DNA of 64,000 bases from Patagioenas fasciata (GCF_037038585.1 NC_092525.1:31088367-31152366), one strand, 5' to 3'. Positions 12,863 to 25,445 are shown, counted from the stretch's first letter. Program-made: numbers and translations. Notes: generated by a model from the sequence alone, not told the origin.

Positions 12863-12956
12863 TTACACCTCACTTGCCGCATTACCCTCTTTATTGGTAT
12901 TATTGTCCTGATTGTGGCCATCCAGAAGTTACTGAGGACCTGTAAAACAGCACACT
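12863..12956 (+). other. Candidate unassigned exon encoding a membrane-like segment
   Basis: A pyrimidine-rich tract of about 85 bases ends in CATCTAG, then 94 bases are open in one frame and end at a strong donor, CACACT|GTGAGT. The frame reads LHLTCRITLFIGIIVLIVAI then QKLLRTCKTAH: a 14-16 residue hydrophobic run followed by a basic tail, like a transmembrane stop-transfer segment. I do not recognise the protein and found no partner exons. It may be a chance arrangement. Confidence 0.2.
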
Positions 12957-15900
12957 GTGAGTTATGCTGCATTACAAACCACTACACCGACACACTATGT
13001 CAGCATTATGACAAAACATCAAACCGCATTAAGACAGACATGCTGAATATGATCCCCAGAACTCACAGGAATGCCATCCCGTTTTCTGGTTTCCAGGTCA
13101 TTCCGTCTCCTCTTTCCTCTCCCCACCCCAGCCATGTTATCCTCTATTTTCTTATCACCTTTTCCTTTCCTGTCACTTTATTTTCTTTCTCCCCACAGTC
13201 ATTTTCCCCTGGTTTCCTTCATTGTCCACATCTCATTCCTCCATGCATTTTCTGTCCTCCAGTGTGGCCACACAAAGGACTATAATGGAGGCAGTACTGC
13301 AGCTTTGTTAAATGTGTCCTTGGCTCTTTAGCAGACAAGCTGCACCTGGGTGCATCTTCAGGATCAGCAAACTCAGGCTCTAGAAAGCGTTCCATTCCCA
13401 AAGGCTTAAACCAGAGAGCTCCGAGATTAACGTGACTTCTCTGTTCCCTAATCTCCAAGCTGGAGCACACCAGAAACAGCAGGAAGAAGCCTGAAATAAT
13501 ACCAGATTCTTTTCTTCACATGCACATATTTCCTTTTGCCTTGTGCGAGTCGAGGCTCTTAGCAACAAGAGCACTGTAGAGTGGGGTAGTGACTAGAATT
13601 TGATGATCTCAGAATAGCAGAAAATGAAAGAAGATGTACTTTGTAATGGCATACAATTGAAAAGCATGAAATTGGTGCCAAGCGGTGCTAAAAACAAACA
13701 AATAATTTCCCAACAATTCAACATGTGAAGGGGCAGACAGCAATGCTTTTTAAAATATTCAGACTGTTAATTAAAATCAGCATAATTCAAGTAGAGAAGA
13801 AAACAGTGCTTATTGATACTAGGTATTTTGTTTCACATGAAAGCATCAGATTTTCAGGAGCAGCACATCAGGTAAAAAGGCAGAGCACATGCTTGGGATA
13901 GTATCACTCATCTGTATGCTAAAGATAGCTCTAAGCCTCGCTTAGATCTGTCTAAACTTTGGCGCATGCTGTAGCAGCTGCACGGCATTTAACTATGTCT
14001 CTTGCGGCACGCACCACAGTGTGCAAAGAATGGTTTATTAAGATAATTTAATGGCAGATATATTCACCTGAAAAGGTTAAGTAGTTTCTTCAGACAATAT
14101 AGTTTCCTCTGAGTGTCTGTCAATTTTTAAGATTTTGCAAAAATTTGTCTATCATTTTTAGTGCTTTTTCCATCCTCTGTTGATCAGTGAAAGCCTTGAG
14201 GAAACAAGAAAGGAAAATTACTTGGCAGCAGAAGGAAACAATGAAACCTGGTGCACACTCACGTTATGTATGTCTAAACGCAGTTGAAATTCATTTTAAA
14301 AAAACTTGAATAAGACAAAAAAAGAATTGTTTTTCAAGCAGTTCTCAATAGAATACTCAATAATGCTTGTAATAATCATGCATTTTTCAGATAACAACAC
14401 GATCTTTAAATTGATATCTCTTAAGTATTATGTTTTTTTAACTTAATATTTTGGGATAGATATTAACATGGTGTAATATATCATTTCAAAAGGAAACAGA
14501 CTTTATGTCCTAATTTTGTCAGTTTAGGAGCTCCACAATATACTATTCATTTTTATTTTATTGTTAGTAATGTCTTCTAGCAAGGACCCTGCTTCTAGCA
14601 GGACTACTTGTTAATATTATAGTTATTTGCAAATTATGTATTGACACTATTCTAGCTTCTTATTTAGAGTTTAATTCCTAGTTTCCATTGATATCAGCAG
14701 GCCTAGCAATTTTCCCCCTTTCTGAAGCCTTGATCTGTATGTTATTTCATACAGGCAGATTTCTGTGCCTCTGTGCAATTCTAGTCATATGAAGGAGATG
14801 ATGCTCTGTACTGTAACTTCCAAACCTAGGATCTAAGACAGCAGTCCTGGTAAGAAAGATACAAAAAGAGAAGAAACAGTACATTTAAATACATCACTGC
14901 TAAACCACAGAATTAAAGTTTGCCTTTCAGCTCAAGTGAGGAATTTTTTTAGGTTTCCCGTTCCAATGACATTACTCAACACCATATACGTTTTGTGCTG
15001 ATGAGCAACACTCAGTCTGATTGACGTACTCAAGTATCTACAAATATTAGAAAAAAAAAAATCTAAAACCCAAAGATCATTAAAAATAAAGAAAATTACA
15101 AAAACAATCCTAATTCTACATGTGACAGATATGAAAAAATGCTAAGGTGGAAGGGTTTCACCATAAAAATGTATCATGCAAACATTATAAACAGCTTTGA
15201 AAAGTCTCTTCGTGAATTGCACCGAATACATTGTGTAACTGAATAAGTTGCAGGAAAATTGCATTGTAATATACACTAATTACCTCATCTTGGTTTGTTG
15301 GGATTTTGTTCCAGTGCTGCACATTTACTCTTATTTTGTTGTACACATACACAGTTTGCTGTAATAATTCGCCTGGGACTGCTTAAAGAGCCAACATTTC
15401 AGCACCTGTTCATTTGATTTGCTGAATAATGAGTATTACACCCCGGCGTTCCTCTGCGATGTCCTCTTTTTCTGTGTGGAAATTATGTCCCAGGGGAAAC
15501 AGGCATCTCCACACTGAAAGTGGGAACTTTCAGATCCCAGGTGTCTTGGGCAGCAGCATCTGCCCATAGGCAGAGCAAGACGTTCCAGTCCAGTGCCATG
15601 TGTGTGTTCTGGACACACCGTATGCCATGTGCATACACTGAGCATTGCACCGACATCTCTGACCCACCGGAGGTGCCAGACACATCGTGCAGCAAGCCCG
15701 TGATGTTCAGAATCCAGCAAATTTGATGCACATGTATACAGGCCACCTGGGCACTGAACAAACTCTTAGACATCAGGTTATCTTAGGGAAAAACCACATG
15801 AAGCCACATGCTGGAGCAGGTCATGCTCTGTGCCCTATCTAATTAATCTTGCTTAAAAAAACCAACATATTTCATTAAATCTCCTTGAAACGGAGGTAGT

Positions 15901-17040
15901 CCTTTTTGCCTGACTTTTGCATAGTGCCTGTCTCAAGGAATTCCTGCATGTTGTAACAATAAAAAAAATAATTTGGAGGAGAACATGATACTTCATCTGC
16001 CCCATCACCACTGTGGAAGTTACAAGAATCAAGGTTTCTCGTGATCTGATTCTTAACCACAAAAATACACAACAAAAGGTGAAGGTAACAAGTCCAAGGC
16101 AGTAACTCCTATTTCACTTTGAACAGCCTTTTTTCCTTTGTGTGTATAAAGGTAGTTGCAGTTTACCTTACAAACAGTTTCTCAATTAGATTTTTTTAAT
16201 AACATTGAGGCTTATGCAAGCTCTTGGCTTGACTATTATCTACTTCTGAATTGCTTGTATTTACAATTGTACCAGTCTTCAAACACAAATGTACATTTAA
16301 AAAGACAACATAGTTTGTCTTCAAAGTGTTCTAAAAAGAATATTAAATCCCTCATAAGATTCCCTATTCGGAAATTATTTCTATTATTTCTTTTTCTTTG
16401 GTCAGCATTAGTAAATCAGAAGCCACCATGGAAACTCACGAGTGTTTCCATATGCATAGCTTTTTTTTTTTTCACTAATACATTAACTATCAGTCAGCTA
16501 AATAATTAATATAATAACTTAACTCTAAGCAATTGTCTTGTTATCAGTGTTTAATCCACAACAGGAACCAACCAACTCTTTTGACACTTTAACGACGCAT
16601 TAAATTCACAATTACTAATGCAAATGGCATATAATTTCCTAACATCCATTTAATCTGTAATATAGGCAAGGGCATTCTGTTCTTGTACTGTCAAGCATAG
16701 AAGAAACAGTGTTACACATTACCTGTTGATGATGAAACAGTTTTATGTTATCACATAGTTAAAAACTGTTAAAATGTAGTGCAGAAGGTGAGTTATATTT
16801 GCTATAGCTGGACTTCTGTGACAGCTTTTTGTTAACATAGTTTACTGTGCTTGACATCTTACATATTTTTAACTAAACAGAAGCAATAGAAGGAATTTCA
16901 GATTTCAAAATTTTAATATTTTGTCTTGCAAGAATTATACACAAATGTACAGAAATTAAAATGCTGAGATAACTTGGCCAGCCCTTGCAAACTCTACAAA
17001 GAATTCAATGTATCTCCATTAAGAGCTACTAGAGCCATTA

Positions 17041-17075
17041 CATTCAATTGACTTTAATAGGATTTGGACAAATCC
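17041..17075. repeat. Fragment resembling an ancient amniote repeat
   Basis: ATTCAATTGACTTTAATAGG followed by ATTTGGACAAATCC resembles, in reverse complement, the TCCTGATCC...AAGTCAATGGA motif also seen near 59476-59530. These would be two diverged copies of one old element in opposite orientation. Family name not assigned. Confidence 0.3.
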
Positions 17076-20000
17076 CCAAACCTACAGCGATACCTGGCAG
17101 CATCCCCAAAACAACAGTCAATAAATGACATATTTTTAAATACAACTGCATAAAGACAGGAGGAAAAGGAAAGACCATGTAGAGCAAAACCAGAACACAT
17201 CATATTTTTAAATATGGCCAGTTCTTTCCAACTCCAGCATGTCATTAATTCAATGCTAGACCTTTAGAAACCTAAACAGCTCAGAAAACCATCCTTTAAG
17301 CTCAGGAACCTGTCTATACAGTGGAGGGTATCAGTTCTGATGCATTTTGTATGCTCATCAGGAGAGGATGGAGAGAGCGTGGGAGGGTGAGGGTCCCTCT
17401 AAGAATGCTGAGGGCTGGGGACTGAAATCAAGAAGACCTGCAATGGCAGCAACCCCCGGCTACCTGTTTTCAGCTGGGGAGAGGGAGAGGTCTGCTCTGA
17501 CACAAGCTGACAGATGAGACCAGGCTCTCTCCCTGCACAACCAGTGGCCAGTTTTCTGACAGCAGGAATGCAGGAAAGGCTAAACAAATGTACATTGCTC
17601 CTCATCCTCCTTACAGACCCACAGAAAGCTCAGGAAAACCCCAGTCTAAAGCAGCAGTGAATACACAGAGCACCCCACATGCTAACTGCCAAGCACCCTG
17701 CAAATTTCATTTTACATTATAAACAGATTTGGAGATATATTTCCAGGAAGGTAATACCAGACTTCAAATCTATTTTTAGAAGTGTTTTTAAAAAAGGCCT
17801 TATTTTTACAGGTTGTGGCCCAAGGCACCCAGTGACCTCCAGGACTCTGTACTTTTAGGATGTGAAACAACAGTCTCTTTCTTCTGGCTCTTTTAATAGA
17901 CAAAAGAATATTAGTTTACATTATGTTACAGCAACTGCTCCCTAAACAAGCTACCCAGTAATTAGAGCAAGGTGCAACATGCCATTTTGGTGCTGTCTAC
18001 TACAAACATTCTTGCTTCATAAAGTCACACTCGTAATGTGCCCAGATGGCTGCCAGACCTTGTGTCACCAAAGCTACAGGCTCCGGCTCTCCAGCCACCG
18101 TCCCGCGCAGTGGGTCAGAGAAACAGCTCCTGGCAGCGTGGCTCATGCCTGCTGCACAAAAACATTCTCCCCACAAATTACTACTTTGATTCTAAGTTCC
18201 TATGTGGTATTTAGACAAATTTCTAAAAACAACCTACTCCCTCCTCCCCCACTTCCAAAAACAACACACAAAGAACTCGCCACTGCCAAAAAGAGCGAAA
18301 CCTTGAAGTAGTGGGAGGGAAGGATACCTTAGTTACTGAGTTGGTGTAAACTCACACCCGCTTTGCTCTGTGAGTGATGGCAGAGTGGGACACCACAGCA
18401 CGCCGCTGGAAACTCAAGCGCAACGAATGGAAAACGTGAATTGGAGAAATAATCCCATTTTGACAGATAATGAATCTCATTATTTAGGGATTTGGTTCCA
18501 GCTTTTTGGCTGTTTAGGACAAGCAGCATTTAAGTGTTTGCAAATCTTGTATCTTTGTATCTAAACAAACAAGCTATCTTAAATATATACAAGAAGCACC
18601 GCTATAGCAGGAAGCACTGCACTAACTGTAATATGTTAACATAAATATTACAGATGTATTGATTACAGATACAAATCAGGACTTCTAAGATTGCATTCCT
18701 ATAATTGTAATGACTCGCAAGAAAGTAAAACTGCACTTAGTCCAAAGTAATTGAAAGTAACTACTGCTAAAAGGGACAAATTTTGCCACAGACTGGCTCT
18801 GATAACATCCTAATTCTGCCATCAAGTGAGATCAGCCAGTAGCTTACACATTTATCAGCTGCCTGCTTCATCGTGTCCCAAATGGTCTAGTGCACTGATT
18901 TAATTAAAAAATCCCATTCTTTCCCAACAGCAGAACTTTTTACATTTATGATGATGTTACTGTTCTAGAGTCTTCCAGAGGCAGCTTGTATTTCTAACCT
19001 TAAGGAAGAACCATTAGAAACCCAGTCAGAAGTCTTCAGGTTTTCTCTAATCAAATAACGTAGTATCACTGCACTTGATGTTTCTAAGACCACTGGAAGC
19101 ACATAAAAATAACTATTTGTTTTCTGCAGAAAACCAAGTTTAGTTATACAGTATGTCTTGTTTTTCAGATCATACCTCTTATGAAATTATCTTGCAGAAA
19201 AGAAGAAGAGTACTTAGTTACATTCAATACATGACTGAGGTTTAACATAAATGGTTCCACATTATGACTTTTACAGTAGCAAAGCCTAAGAGGTTCCTGC
19301 CCTCTCCCTCACTGAGTGCCTCCTACTAATTTGCTAGTTTACCCCAGTTGTGCTGATGCAACTGTTTGTGGAGCTGCACTCTACACCAAACCAAGGCAAA
19401 ATGACCTCTGTTAAGAAAACAACAGTACAATCACTCCCATTCATCAGTCTACATTTAGAATTAATAATTAGAAGAAAAAAACAAATTTTGAAATGCCAGT
19501 TAAGAAGTCATGAATATAAGGTGTATGGCAGCTCCATGGAAAGACCCTCTAACAGTTAAAGTTAGGTCACTTAAAAGTGGAATGTCAGGAAGCAAATGAT
19601 CATCTGACAGCCCAAGCTGCCTACATTTTACTACAGGGAAAAAAAAACAAAACAAAACTTTTGTTTATATTCCAATTGCAGCCTTTCCTATTGGAGTCAA
19701 AATAAACCGAAACTACAAAGACAGCAAGCTTTCCTCAATGCAATTTAGTCCTCACCAGTGTAACTTTCAAAGGAGACATGCACCAGATTTACTAGTAAGC
19801 TTTCACAGAGACTATTCGTACATAGAAAGGATAGCAGCAGGCTTTTCTTTGGAACATTGTCTCACAAGCAATAAATGGAAAAAGTACTATACCATCTTAC
19901 AAACCCATTTTTTCCTATTCAAGAGTTTCAGAGTTTTCTTTTGGACAACAGTGGTTAATTATTTAGAATGAGTATGGATTATTTTCCTTCAGTACAGAAA

Positions 20001-21158
20001 TTCAAAGCCGACTTTCTGCATCAGTAGCAGAGGTACCAGAGGCAGCCTTTGTAATTACAGCATCTGCATCACTTTCTGGTAAGTGACTTTTCAGGGCAAG
20101 TACACTGCTTCTTCCTCAAACACATTACACATTTACTTGGCAGTATTATTAATTTTATAAACTGGAGAACAGCACTAGCCATTGCCTTCCCAGCAGAAGT
20201 CCTATACTTCACCTGCTTTGTCTTATTTAGCTAATGTGACCACGATGCACTATACTTTGGGAGAGTTACTGATTTTTCATATTAACTTTCACATGCATGT
20301 CTAGTGCTCAGAATATTCTCAAGGCACTCGGCAGATGGGAATCAATCACCAAGCATGCAAGGCAGCTGAATGACAGCAACCTGCTTGTTCCATGACTCTT
20401 GCAGTTCTTGGACTGAAGTCACCCTGGTCCAGAACAGGGAGTTACCTGATGAAAAACCACAAATACGCCCATGTCCTACCGAGAAAAGACATAATCAGCA
20501 GTGTTATACTGCAAATGGGATCTTCACGGGCTCTACTCAATTTTCACAAAGGGAAAAAAATCTGCGAAACTTTATAGCAACTAGGTTGCAAGCTGTTGTT
20601 TCAGCCTTTAAATAGTTATTTTAACAGCCTCACCAAACTCCGACTCTTCCCTCAAGCCTTGCAATGTGCCGTGGAAACTACTAGAAAGCTATATTTCTTA
20701 TTCAAGCAGAATTCCTGATGAGTAAGAAAGCATTTGTTATAGGACTTTGAGGGAAACTCACTGTTTAGCTTTTTAGACTCCTTGAAAGGCAGAATCTTTG
20801 CTTTGCTTCCAAAGAACTGTCAGATCCTCAGCTTCCTAGTCCAAAGAACAGGTATTTCTCTGTATGCATCGCTCTTATTTTTTCCTCTTGTTTTCAAACA
20901 ACCTGCCTAGCAAAAAAAAAAATCCCTACCCTTCCAACTTTGCTGGCTTTAGGTCAGTTTCTCATTAATTTCACCAAATAGCCTTACAGAAGAATTGGGT
21001 ACAAGAAGGGGAAGTATGTACATACTGAAGAAATAGCATGAAAAGCAGAAAATACATTGAAGTTTTTTACATCACTCTCAGCTACTGACTCCAGGATTGT
21101 TTCTCTGAATAAAATCCCCAATAAAAAAGTGGTTCTTTACCACTTCTTACAGTGGGTT

Positions 21159-21193
21159 AAAAAAAAAAACAAAAAAAAAAAAAACAAAAAAAA
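21159..21193. repeat. A-rich simple sequence
   Basis: A run of about 35 bases, nearly all A with two interrupting C residues, in the intergenic interval. It could be the tail of an old retroelement, but no body is recognisable next to it. Confidence 0.85.
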
Positions 21194-22010
21194 GGCAAAG
21201 GAATGGTATAAAAAAGCCTTGAGAAAAATTCCTTAAAATAAACAGATTGCTAGCTACACCCCCTGTGGCAATCTGGGATACATTCTACATCAATGGTATT
21301 ATTTTCACTGAAGAAGGTGAAATGGGAGAAAGATCACCAAAGACAAAATTAGTATTTAAATAGCCTATAGAACTTACTGTCTTGTTTTAACATAGTTTAT
21401 TTTTTGAAAAAGGACCATGGTGCGTTCTTCCTCTTTCTTCTGTAATTTAGAGATTTTCATCTCTATTGTCCCTAATTATTAGGTTTAGGTAGCTAATTAA
21501 GTTGAAAGAAGAATGAATTTTTGAAATTCATGCATCGTCAACAGAACTATGAATGTAAACCTTGTTGTTTCCGAATGTCAACAATGATTAAGCAGTGAGG
21601 ATTTTTTTTTGTGAGGTTACTCATTTGGGTGGAAGACCTTACCATGGTAATTCTTTTTAATAGTCTCTTCTTAAAACAACTGCAAAATTACATGTTGCAC
21701 TGATGCAAAGAAACCCAAAACATAATCTTTAGAACTGAGACACAAATCAACAAGATTCATTTTACTTCAGATCCTAAGATCGCAAAGGGTAGCTAAAAAG
21801 TATATCTTTTACTTGTAAATTATGCAATAATCACTTTAATCCATGCCTGGCACAAGTTTTTGTTAAAAATGAGAAAGAAACATTCAGCTTCCAAGGCTGG
21901 CAGGGATACAAAAAGTCCAACTTGTTCAGAATAAGCAAAAGGAAGAAGAACAGCCAGAGAAACCACGGCAGACAGACACAGAACCACAATGTGTTACATC
22001 TATTGTGTTT

Positions 22011-22033
22011 GTGCACTTGAGGTATAAGTGCAC
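22011..22033. repeat. Short perfect inverted repeat
   Basis: GTGCACTT and AAGTGCAC are perfect 8-bp arms around a 7-base loop. The arms contain mirrored CACTT/AAGTG cores, which are NKX2-type half sites. It is too short to call a structured RNA. Confidence 0.7.
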
Positions 22034-23068
22034 TGCTGTTGTGTTTCATATGCTTGACAAGTCACTCCAAAAAGTTCTAGAATTCATTGATCCTGACTCA
22101 TAGGCCAAGACTCATAGGCCTTGCCCCCGGCACATAATTTAAGGACAACAACAAACAAAAGGTACTCTTTCCTGATCATAAAATGTGGTATCATTCTCTT
22201 TCCAGCAAACACACATCTCATCTGAGATTAGTCCCGTGGCTGAATCATCACAATCTCCCCAACAAAGACCAGATGCTGACAGAGGTGAAAAGAGTGCTGA
22301 TCTGGTGCTCCACACTTCTCGCTGAAATAAAAACCTAAAGTATTAAAACGAATGAAAACAAGAGTTCTGAGAGGCCGCAAACTTATTAATATGCTTCATT
22401 TTATGCATTATTGTCGGCTATGTAAAATAATAATTCCATGTACACAAGCATACCTGGCTAGCGCTCATGCCTGCGTGAGCTTGCGGGTTCCTGCAGGAAT
22501 CTGTACGCACCCGGGGAGCCCCAGGACTGCTCCAGTGTGTCTCTCGGTTTCAGAGCGGTCAGATCTCGCTCCAGCCCGTGCAGCACAGGGACACGGGGCC
22601 AGGCCCCGCAGCACCACTGTCCGCACCGGCCCGTTCCCCTCCTGGCCCCGCTCCCCACGGGAACGCTCCGGAATCCCCGGGCTCGCCGGGCAGCAGCTGA
22701 GGCGGTGCAGCCGGTTTCTGCTGTTCCCGCGGACAAGGGGCAGCTCTCGTCACACACGCCCCGCAGCACAGACCTGCCATTGCCACACTCGGGAAGCGTC
22801 TCACACTTTATTACCACGAACACGCACCACACGCCCGAGGGCAACCGCTCAGCCCCGTTCGGGCGGCGAGACCAGGTGACAGCATCCCCCAGCCCAGTCC
22901 CGGGCCGCCGCCGGCCCCTCAGCGGCCGCTGCCTGTCCCACCGGGCTGGCCCACTCCAGCCTGCTGCACCGCGGGCCGCTATCCCGGCGCCACCACAGCC
23001 CTTGTGCAGCGGCGTTACAGCAGCGGCCGGAGACGCGGGAAGACTTGAGCCCCACCGGCTGCCGTACG

Positions 23069-23084
23069 CCGGAAGGTGCTTCCG
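23069..23084. promoter_or_regulatory. ALG14: Mirrored ETS/GABP-type sites at ALG14 start
   Basis: CCGGAAGGTGCTTCCG places two ETS cores in opposite orientation, 31-47 bases before the ALG14 ATG. GABP and other ETS factors commonly bind such sites at CpG-island start sites, so transcription probably begins close by. Confidence 0.6.
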
Positions 23085-23115
23085 CGCAGAGCGGCGGGAC
23101 GGCCCCGGCCGCGCC

Positions 23116-23242
23116 ATGGAGCCCCTACTACCTCTCGCCCTCCTCCTCCTCCTCTTGCTGCTCGTCCCATTGGCGCTGCTGGCGAGGAGGCCCCGCGGCC
23201 TGCGGACACCTCCCCTCAGGCTCCTGGTGGTGGCCGGCTCCG
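23116..23242 (+). CDS. ALG14: ALG14 coding exon 1 (residues 1-42 plus first base of codon 43)
   Basis: ALG14 anchors the catalytic subunit ALG13 to the ER membrane; together they add the second GlcNAc to dolichol-PP-GlcNAc on the cytosolic face, an early step in N-glycan assembly. This exon encodes MEPLLPLALLLLLLLLVPLA, giving a Leu-rich membrane anchor at about residues 4-23, then an Arg-rich stretch (ARRPRGLR) and the strand RLLVVAGSG that opens the Rossmann-like fold and matches the human LSILVVAGSGG. The ATG has a strong context (GCGCCATGG) and is the first in-frame ATG; the frame is open farther upstream but with no other ATG. The donor is TCCG|GTGAGT, phase 1. Beyond the LVVAGSG core the N-terminus is not conserved with human, which is usual for this family. 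Confidence 0.95.
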
Positions 23243-23307
23243 GTGAGTATGGGTTGCCGCCAGCGGGAGCGGATGGCTCCGCAGAGCGTCAGCGCAGGGC
23301 TCCAGGA

Positions 23308-23327
23308 ACTACGGGTCCCGGCATGCA
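23308..23327 (+). promoter_or_regulatory. ZNF143/THAP11-type motif, plus orientation
   Basis: ACTACGGGTCCCGGCATGCA fits the long SBS motif (ACTACAAYTCCCRGMATGC) with changes only in the AAY triplet. It lies in ALG14 intron 1, 65 bases after the exon 1 donor. Confidence 0.6.
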
Positions 23328-23370
23328 GCGCGGAGCGAGGGCGCAGGCGGCGCTCGCCAGCGTGTTCTGG

Positions 23371-23390
23371 TGCATGCCGGGAGTTGTAGT
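23371..23390 (-). promoter_or_regulatory. ZNF143/THAP11-type motif, minus orientation
   Basis: On the minus strand this reads ACTACAACTCCCGGCATGCA, an almost perfect SBS motif as bound by ZNF143 and the THAP11/HCF-1 complex. It is the inverted partner of the copy at 23308-23327; the two differ at three adjacent positions and are 43 bases apart. Confidence 0.8.
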
Positions 23391-25445
23391 CGCGCTGGCG
23401 GTTCCGCAGCAGCGGGTGAGGGGCGGCCCGCCCGCCCGCGGCCGTGCGTCGGGAGCCGCTGCCCGGGAGTCCGACACCGCTGCGTCCGGGCACCACCCGT
23501 GCGGGTCGGGCGCCCTCGAGGCCGCCACCTGTCTTGGGGTGTTTTAGTTTTAATTTGAATAATTGTTAAGGTTCATCTTTATTTCTCATCTGTATGTATG
23601 TTTGACAGTTCGGTTTTTGAACCTTCAGGCGGCACATGGGTTTCATTAATGAATGTATTGACTAAAACTGATGCAGGACAGACCTGTGCAGCTGTTTCGT
23701 CTTCTGACAGAAAATGGTGGATGGCGATTCAGGGCAAGGTTTTCCAAAGATCGGTACAACCCCCACAAACGTGGCATTTTGTAAGAATTGTACCCAAACC
23801 ACATCTCTTTTGTTTACTCCCCAGGGTCTCATGTGGGTCTGTCAGAGGCAGCTCTGTTGTCCACGTGTGTCACCACACGCAAAGGGGACACACACACATC
23901 TGCTACTCCTTGTGACCTCGCTGAAGTTGCAGGGCAATTCATTTCCCCCCAAAATGAGGCTAACTTGAAAATTTGTAGTTGCCAAATCCAGGCAAAACTT
24001 TGATTTCATCACCTCAGTACCCCTGTGGTTTTTGCACACTGACTAATTGAGTAATAATCCCAGGTCTTTCAGCAATCTGAGTTTGACTGGTGGTTTTACA
24101 ATTTTTCAGGTCATCTTTACTTCCAGTAGGACTGGAAATATGCTTGTTTTCTTTCAGTCCTATGGAATCTAGTTTGTACATACTAAAAAATACCATCACT
24201 ATACAGAAGCATTCCGAGTGAAATAATTCCTAAGTCAGTTAGGATTGATGTGATGTTCAAGCTTATTCTTTGAGGCTTCTTGGAAGTAGGAATATCCTGC
24301 TCTTCTGTGAATACTCAGATGATTGCATTAAAATTTGTGAAAGATTCAACAAGATTGCTCATGAGGCAATCCTTCCAAAAATGTTTGAAAAATACCGCAT
24401 GAAATTCTGCGGAAAGGCGTCAAATTCTCATGCCTGGTGCAGCAGCACAGCACCCGCTGCTCGGCAGGTGTTCGCCAGCCAAGAGCGTCTGACTTGTGGA
24501 GCAAAGGTCTCTTACGAGGATAATGGCCCTGCGCTGCAGGGCGTAGCAGAAATACTTTTGCTTTACTGGTTTGGTTTGCTGCTTCCAGCAGAGTGAAAAG
24601 TAACACATCCAGGAAACATTTATGCACATACTTACAGGTAGAGTTTGATGTTAAGCTGATCTAGCCCAACAGGTAAAAGGTGAGCCGGCTCTACCCACAC
24701 ATACTATCTTCCCTCTCTCTTCATCCACTGTTACAGGTATTCCTGTAACTCTGGTTCAGGAAACTCAACTGACAAAAAAATATTAACCCTGCTACCCAAA
24801 ACCACAAAAAGTACACCCTCCCCTACTCTCCAGTTCAGTGCCAGATTAGCTCCTGGAACAAGGTGACCTTGCACTTAAGAGGTTGCAACACCCATTCAAG
24901 GGCAGCAGTTAACATGCTTGGCTGGAGCTGCGCTGTTGATTCCATAAGCACCTGGCCTTTACGCTGGCTTAGCTGTGGAGTGGAATTGGTGCCAGCTCGA
25001 TGCCCATATCACGAACTGGGCTGGCACAGGACAGAGTGCAGGGCAGGGTCAGAGCGCGGTGCCACGGCACAGCTCCCAGCTGCATCGCACCCCGGGGCAG
25101 CTTTGGAGTATGCACTACCATATAACCCTTTGCTCAGTTGTGTTTGCATCGTGTACAGGACGTTGAACACAAATGTCGTACTTCTGTGTGATTCTGGTTC
25201 AGTCCCATTTAACTGAAAAGCTTCCAGCAATATAGCCTCAGTGGGAGCTGAATTGTCTTCATGTCATTACTTAATACTTAAACAGTCTTAACAATCCTTT
25301 AATTGAATCCTCTACTCTCAGAAGAGTGTCACTAATAATAGTAGTGCTAGTAAGTTTTAAAAGCAAAAGTGACTGATTCAGCTGAAGAAATTGTAAGTTA
25401 CAACATGTTTCATGTAACCAACTGCAGTTTATTTTGTTTTTACAG

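Larger units (their letters stand above)
8881..22440. other. Intergenic interval between TLCD4 and ALG14 promoters
   Basis: About 13.5 kb of mostly AT-rich sequence with no recognised gene. It contains pyrimidine-rich blocks at about 12775-12862 and 13085-13260 flanking a possible orphan exon, an old repeat-like fragment near 12106-12150 and another near 17041-17075, a poly(T) at 16461-16472, an A-rich run at 21159-21193 and a perfect 8-bp hairpin at 22011-22033. No CR1-type 3' end was recognised. Confidence 0.6.
22450..23530 (+). promoter_or_regulatory. ALG14: CpG-island promoter of ALG14
   Basis: A GC- and CpG-rich block of about 1.1 kb contains ALG14 exon 1. No TATA box is seen. Just before the ATG lies a mirrored ETS pair (CCGGAAG at 23069-23075 and CTTCCG at 23079-23084), and just after exon 1 lies an inverted pair of ZNF143-type motifs. 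These are typical of TATA-less housekeeping promoters, consistent with an enzyme needed in all cells. The long open frames across the island on both strands are GC by-products. Confidence 0.85.
23243..25445 (+). other. ALG14: ALG14 intron 1
   Basis: A 2.2-kb intron, GT-AG, with donor G|GTGAGT and acceptor TTTTTACAG|GT. The first 300 bases are the tail of the CpG island; the rest is ordinary AT-rich sequence with no recognised element. Confidence 0.93.

Noticed and set aside
22096..22120. ACTCATAGGCCAAGAC shared with about 54597
   Set aside because: A single 16-base match is near chance expectation for a 64-kb self-comparison. The local tandem copy at 22096-22120 is only a short slippage duplication.
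22537..23547. 336-codon plus-strand open frame across the ALG14 CpG island
   Set aside because: It begins at a GTG, has no ATG before the ALG14 start at 23116, and its tail reads through the exon 1 donor into the intron. Only 23116-23242 is supported as coding.
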